Shown: positions 32,262 through 43,594, counted from the stretch's first letter. The stretch is DNA of 64,000 nt from Shinisaurus crocodilurus (GCA_021292165.1 JAHFWL010001019.1:62001-126000), one strand, 5' to 3'. The notes: a model not told the origin generated them from the letters alone. Made by a program: numbers and translations.

Positions 32262-32326
32262 CTGCTGCAATTCCAAGGAAAAGCCAGGCCTCCAGTGGGT
32301 GGGTGGATTTTAGGTTATTGCTTTAT
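32262..32326 (+). repeat. Direct repeat, left copy
   Basis: The block ctgctgcaattccaaggaaa, agccaggcctccagtggg, then gattttaggttattgcttta recurs at 35931-36000, differing by a 5-base insertion. Identity is otherwise very high. The family is not recognised. Confidence 0.8.
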
Positions 32327-32789
32327 TTATTTTATTTTTAACCAGCCCAATGTGACCGCACAGTTGACCACCAGAACCACCATAGTTACAGGTAAGCAAC
32401 CTGTTCTTTGCATTCTCTGTGTGGTCACACACATAGGAGAATAGCAACTTGGGAGGGTGGAGCAGTGGGCACATCACCCAGAGGTTCTGCAACAGACACC
32501 ATAGCTCCAAGACTATCACTTTGCCCCCCCCCCCACGGGGGCATAAAATTACACAGGCCCAAGGGAAGGGCCCCTGTTGTACAAGTCAGGCAATGCAACC
32601 CCCCTGAAAGAATGACTGTAGAGAGTAGCAGAGCAAATTAGCAAGAGACACCCTGGAAGTGAATGAGCAGGCTCTTGGCATCCTGCGAGAACCTTGAGGA
32701 ACGATCAAAACACAGACTGTCCTAGCAAGGCTGAAGGAGAAGCCCTTCATTAAGCATGCAAGGAAGACACTTCAAAGCTTGAAGATGGT

Positions 32790-32805
32790 AGAAAAGGACA
32801 ATTGG
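32790..32805. repeat. Target-site duplication of L1, left
   Basis: agaaaaggacaattgg is repeated exactly at 34760-34775, on either side of the L1-like insertion. Confidence 0.9.
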
Positions 32806-34759
32806 ATATAAATTGGGAGAACAGAATTTTAGAATGAGGTTAAGAATAAAATAGAGGAGTATAAAAAATTGGACTTTCCTGGTTTGGTAGAATTGCTTTG
32901 ATTAAAATGAAGATTCTGCCCAAGATAATTTTTTAATTTAGGATGATACCAAGTGTGATATCAGATAAGGAACTTAAAAGAACGGCAAACAATTATTAAC
33001 ACATATTGTAATGGAGAGAAAAAGTCTAGGATTACCAAAACAAGATGGTATAAAGCGCAAAAAGTAGGGGGTTTGGGTCTCCCAAATTTAAAATGGTATT
33101 ATATAGCTAATCAATTAAGACATACAGTGGATATTATAGCACGGCCTAAAGAAATAATGTGGTTGGAGTTAGAAACATCTGAATTACGAAATACTTTGGA
33201 GAATATACTTTTTCTTTAAAGAAAATAATAAATTGATAAAAAACATAGACAACCCCCTTTTAAGAAGTTTGTTAGAGACTTGGAGTACTATGAGGAACAT
33301 ATTTATACCAGGGATTTCTCCATTAACTCTGGTGGTGGCTCTAAATGATTTCCCCAAAAATTTAAGATTGGATTTGGAGGGTAAACTAAGAGAAGAAAGG
33401 GTTATTAGATTATCCGATTGGGTGGAAAAGATGGGGACTAGAGACCAAATATTGGAAATTGTTGGGAGAAGAAGAGTGCCGTGGTTAAATTTATTACAGT
33501 TAGAACAGTGGTCGTAGAAGTGGAAAAGGAAAACTGAGTATGAGAGAGATTTAACTAAATTTGAAAAGATTGTTACGTCTAGAGATGGCCTACAAGGCAA
33601 TGCGTCAGCAAGAGGTATAACAAGGGATTTATATAGATTGATTCAAAAAGCAGAAGAACAAGATGACCATCTAAAGACAGTATGGGATAATGAATTTGAA
33701 GAGGTGACCTCGAAGGTGGGTTGGAACAACATATAGGATAGACAGATTGTGAAAGTTATGTCAACTAGGATAAAGGAGCATTTCTATAAACTAATTTGGA
33801 GATTGTACTTAACTCCATTAAGATTAAATAGGATAATAATTGCTCCGCATTTTGTTGGAGAGGATGTCAGGAAAAAGGGACATATGCTCATATGTGGTGG
33901 AGTTGTAAAAATGTACTGGTTTTTTGGCAAGAGGTTTTTACAGAAATATCGGAAATTATTGGTATCAATTTAGAGGTCTGTCCAAAACTAACATTGTTAT
34001 CAATAACGGAGAAACTTATTTGCGACCAAAATACGAAGGAATTAATTGTAAACTTGTTAACTGCGGCTAGGCTAATGATAGCGAGAAAATGGAAAGTACA
34101 ACATGTTTTCCTAATACCGGTAACTGATTGGTATAAGGAAGTTTGGGATATAGCCCTAAATGATAAACTAACTTGTAGTATCAAATGCTAAAAAGGACAG
34201 TTAAAGAAGAATAATTTTATGGATATATGGAATCAATTATTAGACTATGTATTAATAAAGGGGAAGGGGAGTATGCCTTGTCAGGATATGTTACATTTTT
34301 GGAATTTGGAACTCATTTGATTAAGGGAATGGAAGTATATAAATTGGTCCCTAGGAGGGTGTGTGTGTGGGGGTGCACTTTATGATTTATTGTATGTAGT
34401 TTAAGTTCCATTTTTGTGTTGTTTTTTTTAATTAAAGTTTTTCAAATAATACATAAAACAACTAAATAACAAACATACAACTTATATAGTGCTCCCGTCA
34501 CCATGGGACCATATAATACATTCTATCTCTATAATCTATAATTATTCATTATTCCAAAAATACAACATATCTTGACACGGCATACTCCCTTTCCCCTTAT
34601 TTAACACAAAATCCAAAAATAAACCCCAAATATACTTAAAATTATTTTTCATTAATTGTCCCCTTTTGCATTTGATATTACAAGTTAACAATTTTTTGTG
34701 TTATTATTGTATTTTGTTATATTTTGTTTTGAAAAGTAAATAAAATTAAAAAAAGAAAA
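32806..34759 (+). mobile_element. L1 LINE, 5'-truncated, with target duplication
   Basis: The plus strand encodes the C-terminal end of L1 ORF2 in broken frames: GGLGLPNLKWYYIANQLRHT (around 33070), then the frame 33233-33517 with NPLLRSLLETWSTMRN and WVEKMGTRDQILEI, and 33749-33973. The order matches L1 ORF2 C-termini. The copy ends in aaataaaattaaaaaaagaa. A first candidate 3' end (aattaaagtttttcaaataa) lies at about 34429-34450, 300 bp before the actual tail. The exact 16-bp repeats on both sides define the insertion. Confidence 0.88.
33233..33517 (+). pseudogene. L1 ORF2 C-terminal fragment
   Basis: The 94-codon frame carries NPLLRSLLETWSTMRNIFIP, GISPLTLVVALNDFP and WVEKMGTRDQILEIVGRRRV. 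It shows the character of the domain that follows the L1 reverse transcriptase. It is isolated by stop codons on both sides (TAA and TAG), so it is a decayed copy. Confidence 0.7.
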
Positions 34760-34775
34760 AGAAAAGGACAATTGG
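34760..34775. repeat. Target-site duplication of L1, right
   Basis: Exact copy of the 16 bases at 32790-32805, following the A-rich tail. Confidence 0.9.
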
Positions 34776-35535
34776 TGGCACCAGACCACAAGAGGCATCA
34801 CTGCAAGAGGCACCAGTAAGGTGGGCAGAATAGGATGCAGGTGGCGTCTATGATTAGGAATTACATGCCAGCTGCACATGAACTGCTTGCCAGCTAACCA
34901 GCATAGGTTGTGCACGCACCTGTGTCCACACACACACAGGATTTGGCCAAAGCATTGAGGTAGGTATAACAAGGCAAGCATAAAAATAAGGTCTACGGCT
35001 GGATAGAAGAGAGGGCAACAGCACATCCACAGAGAAAAATGAGGGGGGCAGTAGTGTGTGTGTTGGGGGGCACGGCAGAGTAGAGAACTTTGGATCTGGA
35101 CTGTAATCAATATCCTGAGGAGAAGCACTCAAGAGAAAGGGAGCCACAGAAACCGAGCCTCATGGCCGATTCCCCAGGAAGGATACTCCTGCAGAGTATC
35201 CTAACACTCAGGAAGAGATGACAAAATGCAGGAATGAAAATGGTTCAGATTACAGCAGTGAAGAATTGAAGATGAAGAAGCAGATCGATACAGCTAGGAA
35301 CAGAGTTGTCTGTTTCATCACAGCACAGAACTGTATGGTCTGTCGTGGGGGAAGGAGGGGGACACACTATATCATGATGAAAGAACAGATGTTCCACCAG
35401 ATGCAAGACCTCCAGCAAAAACAGCAGGCGATGCAGCCTGTGAGCAAAAGCCAAGTAATCCCTTTTTGAAAATTGCTACCAAGGAAAGCCAAGGTAATTG
35501 GGGCTGCAATTAAAGGTGAATCTATCCAAAGATAG
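34776..35535. other. No recognised feature
   Basis: ORFs of 83 codons (35218-35469, plus) and 97-147 codons (minus, 34685-35147) show no recognisable domain; no splice support was seen. Confidence 0.4.
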
Positions 35536-35537
35536 TA

Positions 35538-35690
35538 GGGCCGTAGCTCAGCGGCAGAACACCAGTTTTGCATACATAAGGTCCCAGGTTCTTCAGTCCC
35601 TGTCATCTCCAGATAGAGCTGGAAAAACTCCTGCATAGTCCCTGATAACCCACAATACATCACAGCTGTGTAATCTGCAGCATCCACAGG
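35538..35690 (+). mobile_element. tRNA-derived SINE, second family
   Basis: gggccgtagctcagcggcag has a box-A form, and caggttcttcagtccctg is a degraded box-B. The tRNA-like part is followed by catctccagatagagctgga and a diverged body. It is different in sequence from the 14123-type SINE. It lacks the full tRNA cloverleaf, so it is not a tRNA gene. Confidence 0.65.
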
Positions 35691-35930
35691 GAGTGGTTCC
35701 TCAGCTCCAACTGGCATACACATGCACATACACTTCTCAGAGCTAATGTGCCGCTGCCCCGCCCAGCTGTTTCATGCAGATCAGTTGAGGGGAGCATTTT
35801 CATTCCCATCATAGTGCACCGAGCTGTGAGACCCCAGTTTGAGGATAAAGATCAGGACCTTTCTGCAACTCATGAGTTGTGGAGGTGTCCTGATCTTCAT
35901 CCTCAGCGTGCCACGATCCAAGGTCAGAGA

Positions 35931-36000
35931 CTGCTGCAATTCCAAGGAAAAGCCAGGCCTCCAGTGGGGAAGGTGGGTGGATTTTAGGTTATTGCTTTAT
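35931..36000 (+). repeat. Direct repeat, right copy
   Basis: Second copy of the block at 32262-32326, with a 5-base insertion before gtgggtggattttagg. Confidence 0.8.
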
Positions 36001-36304
36001 GCTTGCAGGCATTTGAAAGTGGCCCAAGTGTGCCAGGGCATGCACCAAAGATGGTGTCTTAAGCACCAGGGAATACACTGGCTAGATCCTCAGTCGGGGA
36101 AAGAAGGCTGCATTCCTAAGACCTTGTGTCTCAAAGTAAGGTGGCTGAACCATGCCCTGAATGCCTGCTGTGATTGCACGTTGTGACATATGATTGCAGC
36201 CACAGTGCGATAGAAACTGGACAGAATATATTCACTGTCCGAATGAAACCGTTTGAGCAATAACATGTACTGGGACCACAGATCATCCTACAGAGCCCTA
36301 AGAT
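36001..36304. other. No recognised feature
   Basis: Short ORFs only. Confidence 0.4.
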
Positions 36305-36335
36305 ATGCTAGGCACAAAGAGTTGGCCAACAAGGA

Positions 36336-36641
36336 ATGGTCCATATGGATTACTGCAGTGCACTCTATGTGGGGCTGCCCTTAAGGCTGCTCCGGAAGCT
36401 GGAGAATGCAGCTGCTCGGTTGTTGTCGGGAGCGGCCTCTTTTCAGCATGCAACTCCTTTGCTGAGGGAACTGCACCAGCTGCCTATTTGGTACTGGGCC
36501 AAGTTTAAGGTTTTGGTACTAGTGTATAAAGCCCTAAACAACTTTGGACCAGGACACTTGAGAGTGCACCTCCTCCCTTATCAACCTGCCCAGACACTGA
36601 GGTCACTGGAGGACATTCTCCTGCTGGTTCCACATGGATAA
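36336..36641 (+). pseudogene. L2-type reverse transcriptase C-terminus
   Basis: The frame reads MDYCSALYVGLPLRLLRKLE, then AARLLSGAASFQHATPLLRE and KFKVLVLVYKALNNFGPGHL, the counterpart of 12351-12755. It ends at the TAA created by the inverted insertion. Confidence 0.82.
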
Positions 36642-36703
36642 AAAGAATACAACACCATACTAAAAGGTTTTTTTAAAAAACAAAAACAATACCAATAAAA
36701 ACC
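36636..36703. repeat. Left arm of a 68-bp perfect inverted repeat
   Basis: ggataaaaagaatacaacac to ataccaataaaaacc is the exact complement of 36858-36925. By comparison with the L2 copy at 12 kb, this arm is the insertion and the right arm is native. Confidence 0.92.
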
Positions 36704-36857
36704 TGACTGGAATCTACCTGGAGAAGAGCTTTCAGTGTGGTGGCTCCCTTTCGGTGGAACTCCCTGCCTCTGGAGGTCAGGCACCAACACTGGGTTGTTT
36801 TTGGCGCCTCCTGTAAACATCTTTATTTCAAGGAGCATTCCTTGATTGACCAGCCAT

Positions 36858-36925
36858 GGTTTTTATTGGTATTGTTTTTGTTTTTTAAAAAAACCTTTTA
36901 GTATGGTGTTGTATTCTTTTTATCC
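36858..36925. repeat. Right arm of a 68-bp perfect inverted repeat
   Basis: ggtttttattggtattgttt to gtattctttttatcc lies in the native 3' UTR of the L2-type element. It is the apparent template for the left arm. Confidence 0.92.
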
Positions 36926-37005
36926 TTCATTGTTCACTGCTCCAGAATCTGTTTAGATGTGGAGTGTTATATAAATGTTGTAAATAAAATAAATACATAA
37001 ACAGA

Positions 37006-37516
37006 TATAGAAGAGGCATCTAAATAGTACCCAGGAAGTCCCAAGATGCTGTTTAGGTACGAGGGTTTTTTTTTTTTTTTAAAAAAGATCTGTAGTGCTA
37101 AAGCAACCATACCGTGTGTGACGTGGGCTGGGTACCAAGGCTGTCTGTATGGAGGCACCAGGACTTAGGCAAAGCACCAAAATCATCCACACATGGAGAC
37201 AATATGTACCAAAATGTCTAATTTGAGTGCATCCCAACCATATGTGCTATGTACAGAGAGCACTGAGTCCTGGGTATGGGGCCTTTCAGTGAGATTGTCT
37301 GTGCCAAGAGCACAAAGGAGGTGTGGGTCGGGCACTGAGGCCATCAATGGCAGAGAACATCAGACACCAAGGAAAAACACTAGGCACTGAGCCCATAAAG
37401 CACAGCTGACACTAGGTACCAAGGCGAGTACTGAATACTGGAACTGCAAGTACTGGGAAACACTAGGTCCCAAGGCTCGAGCTGTGTGCAGTCACTGTCA
37501 TGACAGGAAACACTAG
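37006..37516. other. No recognised feature
   Basis: T-run at 37067-37080, otherwise short ORFs only. Confidence 0.4.
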
Positions 37517-37693
37517 ATGCCAGTGTGGCGCAGCGATGAGAGCGTTTCGCTGGGACTCGGGAGATCCGGGTGCTAGTCCCCACTCGGCCATGTAGCTCAC
37601 TGGGTGACTTTGGGCCAGTCACTGATGCTCAGCCTAACCTACCTCACAGGGTTGTCGTGAGGAAAAAAGGCAGGATAGAAATGTAACTAATTA
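37517..37693 (+). mobile_element. tRNA-derived SINE with internal deletion
   Basis: Head gccagtgtggcgcagcgatg, box-B-like ccgggtgctagtcccc, ctcactgggtgactttgggc, then gttgtcgtgaggaaaaaagg. The block normally between gaggataaaa and the ggcgggataga-like tail is missing. An inverted copy of that same block follows at 37697-37758. Confidence 0.85.
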
Positions 37694-37696
37694 CAT

Positions 37697-37758
37697 TTTT
37701 TCCGGCAAGGAACTCAAGGCGGCTTACATAATCCTCCTCCTCTCCATTTGATCCTCAC
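37697..37758 (-). repeat. Inverted 3'-half SINE fragment
   Basis: tttttccggcaaggaactca, aggcggcttacataatcctc and ctccatttgatcctcac are the complement of the SINE 3' half that is missing from the adjacent plus-strand copy. Confidence 0.8.
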
Positions 37759-38244
37759 GATTATTATTGAATGTTGAGAGAGTGTTGAGAGCCTCCGGCC
37801 CTGAGGCTGGAGTTGGGGACAGAGGAACTCCAGGCATCAAAGCTGACAGTACCGAGAGCATGGGCTGTCTGAGGCTGTTGCAAGAACAGTGTATGGAACA
37901 CATGCAACTTATGGCAGCTGTTGGTATCACTCTCATGCTTCCTTGGACTCCCATGTGGCTAGTCTTAATATCATCGCAAGAATATGTAAACTCTACAGCA
38001 CTGGATTCTTTGGGCCAAACAGTCACTGAACCATGGTTGAGACCAATGTGGCAACCAAGGTTGGGGAGCAAAGACACACATACTGATGGTCCAGAACCAC
38101 ACCTAAGGGACCCAATACTACCACCCGGATGAGACATCGGATTCTCTAGGGCTGTTATCTTTGGAGGCTATTAGCTCAGTGGTGGGGTCAGACCGGGCAC
38201 CTGGAGGCATCAGTTTAGAGAGGTGCTGGCTTGAAGGTGATTAA
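37759..38244. other. No recognised feature
   Basis: ORFs of 121 (plus, 37767-38132) and 137 codons (minus, 37724-38137) overlap on opposite strands; neither shows a domain. Confidence 0.4.
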
Positions 38245-39165
38245 TTTTATTATTTATTATTTACATTTATTTATCGCCCATCTGGCCGGCAAACTGGCCA
38301 CCCTGGGCGATGTACGCAAGATAAAATACAGGATAAAATACATTTAAAGTGTGCCTTCAACTGAGCCCCCACCACTTGCTCAATCACCTTGCCCAGAAAT
38401 GGCAAATTGGAGACTGGGCGGAAGTTGTTCAGATCTTGGGGATCCAAGGAGGGCTTCTTCAGAAGCGGTCTTATTCCCCACCGCCCTGATCCCCTCACCC
38501 AGTCCCTCCCTGCAGCTCATTATGAGCCAGGGCGGGCAAGGATCCAGCAAACAGGTGGTCGGCCTCACAGATGAAAGCACCTTGTCCACTTCATCAGAAG
38601 GAAGAAGCTGGAACCAATCCCACAAAACCGGTCTGCCATTGGCCTCCTCCTCCCGCTCACTCCCTGTGTCCACTACATATGAAATCCCACTCCTAATCCG
38701 ATCAATTTTATCTGCGAAGTGCTTCGCTAAAGCCTCACAGGAGGCTTTAGACTGTTCCAACAGATGCGGAGCAACTGGACTGACACAGACTCCGGACCAC
38801 TTGGAACAGCCTCCTGGGGCAGCACTCCGCAGATGTGATGGAGGCAGCATAGAAATTCTTTTTTGCTGCCTTCACCGCCACCTGGTAGGCTGAAGATGCA
38901 GCTCTAACCTGTGTTCGATTGTCTTCGGAGCGAGATTTACACCATCAGCGCTCTAGCCTTCTCACCTCTCATTTCAGAGCTCGCAGCAAAGGAGTGAACC
39001 ATGGTGCCGTGTGAGCTCTGTTTAGGTGAAGAGAGCGGTGGATATACCCCCGATTTCCAGATCATTTCCCCCCTCCCCAGAAACGAAAACAAGTCCAGTG
39101 CCTGACCGGCTACATGGGTAGGCCCAGTTAATACAGGGTGCAGCTCCCAGGAAGCCATGAAGACT
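38245..39165 (-). mobile_element. L2-type LINE with internal deletion
   Basis: The 3' tail on the left (tttatttatcgcccatctgg to ctgggcgatgtac) is joined at about 38343 to the first part of the reverse transcriptase. The whole palm, thumb and most of the 3' UTR are missing. Further right are the pol linker (38850-38380) and an endonuclease remnant (39158-38937). The 3' tail matches 8920-9030 rather than the tail at 12 kb, so this is a different L2-type subfamily. Confidence 0.75.
38380..38850 (-). pseudogene. L2-type pol fragment, 156 codons open
   Basis: The frame contains CEALAKHFADKIDRIRSG, WDWFQLLPSDEVDKVLSSV and PTTCLLDPCPPWLI and is aligned in order with 13180-13429. The next frame (38498-38271) holds IRPLLKKPSLDPQDLNNFRP and SNLPFLGKVIEQVV, the finger region of the reverse transcriptase. 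It is a pseudogene. Confidence 0.75.
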
Positions 39166-41103
39166 CAAGCAGTGTGGATCGAGAGTGACATTATGAAGCC
39201 CAGCAGAGTACAGAAAAATACCGGGGGAAAAGACAGGTGGAAAGTGAGGTCAAATAACTTGTGAGGAATACTGACAAGGAAAAAGCTTCCTGGACTCAGA
39301 CCATCTTTTGCCTTTAAAAAACAAACAGTGAGGGGGAGATTTACATTTACCATGCAAAAACAAAAAATGGGGGAGATTAAACAAGATGAAATCTGAGGCA
39401 AAACATCCTTTTGAGGAAAGGATCCATGTCATGCTGTTCGAAAAGAAACCAGGGAGAGAGCCTTGGCCAGCCTTGGGCCAGGCAGTGCCACAGGGTTCCC
39501 CCACTCCGGGCAGGAGCTGCAGTGCTTTGGAGCTCTGGATTTTTTAAAAACACTTCTCAGCACAAGCACAGAACCCATATCTGACATTGCACAAAAACCA
39601 TGAAGAAGAACGAAAGTTTTCCAATGGAAACATTTACTATGCAAGTACAATTCTAAAAAAAAACACAAGATTGAATGTTCTGTTCAAGACTTTTTTAAAA
39701 AATTAAGGATCTACAGTTACCTGATTAGGAACAATTAAACAGATCCCCCCCCCCAAAAAAAAACCCTCACTACAGGTGCCTTTTGCAGCCAGTAAAAGAA
39801 TTGACAATTCAGGCTAGAGCCCTAGCTTTTTGTTTTGTTTTGTTTTGCTGAGAGCACCACATCCAAAGCAGGGTTTGAATGTGACAGCAACTGAAGCACA
39901 TCTGTCAACTCTAGAAATGATTCACCAGCGGTGAGGGATAGGAAAAACACACATCTTGGCTGCACTTAGCCAGAGCAGTTCTTCAGGTTCACGTTAGAGG
40001 CTGTGCCTTCCTTCCCTACAATATAAAACTGGGAGATGACTCTCTTCTGTAGCTTTGCATTTCCCTTCAGGCGTTTAGGTGGGGATCCAAAAAGTTCTGT
40101 TTGTTACAGAGCTGACAGACATTGCCACAGTTTTAACATATGCAGACTAATATGTTTAAATAAAATATCCAGAGGCTTGTTGGCTGGAATTAGAGTTTAT
40201 TTTTATATACTATTGCTCCCTATTGCTTTCAACAGTAATTCCATACTTAATATTCAACAACCTGAACAGCTGTTTCTATTTGTGTGTTTTTCAACTTAGC
40301 ACAAAACACTGGCATTTTTGGCTGAATCCCACTAAGACAGACAAACAAACAAACAAACAAACAAATGGAATTCTTCCCAAGAGGCCATGCCAGAAGAACC
40401 GCAGTGCCTTAAGGGATCTTGTATTCCTTGTCCAGAGGGGAAGTACTCCGAAAGAGATGCTGAGCCCCAGCCACTGGCTGGCTCAAAGGCAGGGGTGGCA
40501 GTGGACTCCATTTCATCTCTCAAACTGTGTGGAAATAGCAGAGATCCATATTGCCCGACAGTCCTTTCCCCAGAGAGAATTTAAGGAGCCTAAATACTCA
40601 AGGAATGTATTTCGATCATTAATTGTGGAATGAATTAAAAACTTGATGGTTCTGTGGCCTTAGGAGGAAGATGCTGGACTCTTATCTCCCCCACCCCCCA
40701 CTTAAAACTGTGCCACACTTAACAGAAATCACCCACCAACTAAATTTCATATTAAACATATTTAACAGAATTGGAGGGATGTGAAAGTTGCTTAAAAAGT
40801 TAGTTCTTGAACTTTGGCAACAATGAAACTGTTTCAGCTAGGAAATTGCAAAATGTTTTGGGCAAGAGAGAGAAATTAAAAAGTTACAACAGATGCCGAA
40901 AACGTAACTCTGGCTATTTCCATGCACCAAATTAGAGAGGGAAAGTCGACTTCCATGCTGATCGTTCCTACAGGGGCACCAACCCACTGCATACCTCCAA
41001 GGACATTATCACCAGTGACACACATGCTGGAGGAGGAGGAGGGATGCTGCAATTGAACAGACAGCAAGAGGACTAAATTCTAGGGCAAGGGAGAAGAAAA
41101 TAT
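39166..41103. other. No recognised feature
   Basis: Short ORFs (up to 136 codons at 40223-40633, plus) without domains; (CAAA)n at about 40342-40365. No repeat family recognised. Confidence 0.4.
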
Positions 41104-41105
41104 TA

Positions 41106-41396
41106 CCGTATTTTTCGCTCCATAAGACGCACTTTACCCCCCAAAAAAACTAGGTGGAAATGTCTGTGCGTCCTATGGAGTGAATATAGTAAAAAAAATA
41201 TTTTTTTATTATTATTTATTTTTATTTTTATTTTATTTTTTACTTTCCTCTGCTGGTCCGGAAGAGCGGAGGACTCCTGGGTGGGGTGGGGGAAGCCCCC
41301 GCCTCTCAGCTGATTTTTTTTTTTTAAAAAAAAATTTTGTACCATACAGTAAGTGCGTCTTGTGGTCCGGTGCATCTTATGGAGCGAAAAATACGG
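41106..41396. mobile_element. Tc1/mariner-type MITE with TA duplication
   Basis: ccgtatttttcgctccataa then gacgcac on the left is the complement of the right end gtgcatcttatggagcgaaa then aatacgg. TA flanks both ends (41104-41105 and 41397-41398). The 291-bp interior is T/A-rich with no transposase. This type of end is widespread in vertebrate genomes. Confidence 0.82.
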
Positions 41397-41398
41397 TA

Positions 41399-42742
41399 AG
41401 TTCATTTAACTCCCAAGTAGGGACTCAAGAACAGTGAAGGAAACTCTTGCTCTGGTTTCTGGATGAAGAAAAAGCCAAAAACAAAACTGGGAGGGTTATC
41501 TTCTCTGGAAGGGACAATGAGGGTGGGTTGTTGTTTTTTTTGGCCCTGCTTTCTATTGGAGGAGGAGGATGTTAACCCTTTGTTGTCTACATTCCTGCTT
41601 TGCTGACCAACAACTGCTTCACCACAGTCCTGTTACATTTGATGCTAGCTTGAGGCACTTCAGAAAGAAATCATTCCTAGCCACCTTTAGGTCCACTTGG
41701 GGGGAGGGTGGGGGGCTTCTAGAATTCTCACCTTCCTCTGCTACTCAATAAACCAATGGCTTCCAACTTCAGAAGGCACATCACATCTTTGGACTGTTCT
41801 GGATTAAGCATTGCACACGGCTCTTTCTGATACATTTAACTCTTGTTTTGGGAGTTGCCCCAGCAATAAATTAGCTGCCTTATGTTGTTCCTTTATTCCT
41901 CAGATTTCATTCCAGCAGCACTTCCATTTCTTCCAAGCCTAGCTTAGCAGAGGTTACCCATTTTGCAACCCTACGGTCACCTTCAAACCAAAGCTGTCCT
42001 AAGACTGCAAAACTCCACAATTTTGCAGGAGATCCCATCTCTGAAGATCTGTGGGCTGAATGAGCCTTACTCCCTTTCACATGGAGCCTTACTCCATGAG
42101 CCTTACTCCATTTCACATGGATGAGGGTTACCTTGTCCCCTGTACTGAATATTGGGGCGTGCCATTGCAGCATCTCTAGAGCAACAATGGAGGGAACATT
42201 TTACATTTAGGACCCACAGATCCCAAGTTCAGGAAAACCACTCCCTTCCATGGGGCTATAGTGGCTCACTGTGCCAGCCAGGACTTCACATTTTGCCCCC
42301 AATGAACACCTTCCAGGAAGAATACCTTGGAATGCATGAAATTAAACAATGGGCTATAGCCAAGTTCTTCAACAGCTGTGAATCACTGATCATACTGTGC
42401 AGATGGCTCCCCCTTTGTTACTTAATGCACAGCCTGAAAAGTTCCCATGAATCTGAAAGTTTGCACATGACTTTGCAAACTTTGCAATTGTCGATTGGTC
42501 CTAGTAAAGGTATTGTTTTACTATGGCTACATACATTTTTTCTAAAGGACCCACACACTACTTCTACTTTTTAAATGCTAAGTGTAGGTTGTAACTTGGG
42601 TGGGTACAAAAGGCTTAACCTGCAAGGACCATGCCAGCAACTTTGATAATGTGTGTGGAAGGATGAAATATTCAGCATTTTATATGTTCAAAATCCGTAT
42701 TGATTTACTTTACACGGTTAAAGCTACAAAACAGTACAAAAT
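41399..42742. other. No recognised feature
   Basis: Short ORFs (up to 140 codons, plus, 42152-42574) without recognised domains. A short tandem of gagccttactcca units lies at about 42061-42110. Confidence 0.4.
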
Positions 42743-42747
42743 GTTTC

Positions 42748-43594
42748 TGTGAAGGACCACCACCGGTCCTTTTCCGCAAATTCGGGGGCTAAGCAGTTAA
42801 TCTGACAGCTCAGAGCTCCTGTTCACGCTCCCTGGGTTAAATCAGGTTGAACGCACTGGATCAGGCACCGAGTCAGAATGAAACTACGCTCAGTCAAAAG
42901 TGAAACTGGTTTATTTACAGAGTTTAACTGAGTGAATCAGGTAAGGGAGATAAGGGAAGTTATAGTAAACAAATCAATTAAGTCAGTGAATGTAATCCAC
43001 AAAAAGAGAAGAAGCATACTATGCACAGACAGAACTATCAAACAAAAAAGAACCTACGCTAGTCTCATCTAACACTGAAGAATCTACCCTAGCCTAACAC
43101 TAGTAACTCAGACAAACTTACGACAAAGTACCCAGGAGATCTGCTCGGGGGTTGAGAGTCCAGGTTGGCCTGAGCCGACGACCTGCTCCGTGTTGCCTCG
43201 CACCTTGTTCCCAACAACCTCAATGGAGCTTGGGCTGTTGCTTTTACCCCTTCGCTCACCCCCCCTCTTGCTCTCCGACCCCTCCCTATGTTGACAGGAC
43301 AAACCGGTCCGGCCAGGCGGGAGGGGTGCTGAGGTTCTTCGGCGCCACTTTGTCCATGGCTCCTCATGGGTGCTTGCAGGGTAATTGAGGGTACTTGACA
43401 GCCCCTTGGGGGAAGACCATTGAGGCCAATGCAAATGTGTATCCTGGACTTGACAACTTACTGAGGGAACTTGGCGAAAACTAGATGTAAATGCGTGCCT
43501 GGGACTGAGCTCCTCTGTCTTGGGTAGAGATTATGCAGGTGACCGGGGGGGGGGGGGGGGGCAAGTGTGTGTTCCATCAGGCTTTCTCTCCACA
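42748..43594 (-). mobile_element. Solo LTR, family with gtccttcaca end
   Basis: On the minus strand it starts tgtggagagaaagcctgatg and ends ggaccggtggtggtccttca then ca. An AATAAA hexamer lies at 42915-42910. Flanks are gtttc (42743-42747) and atttc (43595-43599), a 5-bp duplication with one difference. Its 5' start resembles tgtgaagaaaagc at 47735 and its 3' end resembles gcagtccttcaca at 49110, so they are one family. A G-run lies inside at 43545-43561. No coding region is present. Confidence 0.75.

Larger units (their letters stand above)
36330..37005 (+). mobile_element. L2-type LINE 3' end with an inverted 68-bp insertion
   Basis: The element begins in the C-terminal region of the reverse transcriptase and ends after the 3' UTR with gttatataaatgttgtaaat and (AAAT)n. 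The 3' UTR aligns along its length with the minus-strand copy at 11967-12300 (ttgttcactgctccagaatc, gtttagatgtggag). Bases 36636-36703 do not: they are the exact reverse complement of 36858-36925 in the same element and replace about 17 bp of the normal sequence after LLLVPHG. Confidence 0.82.
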
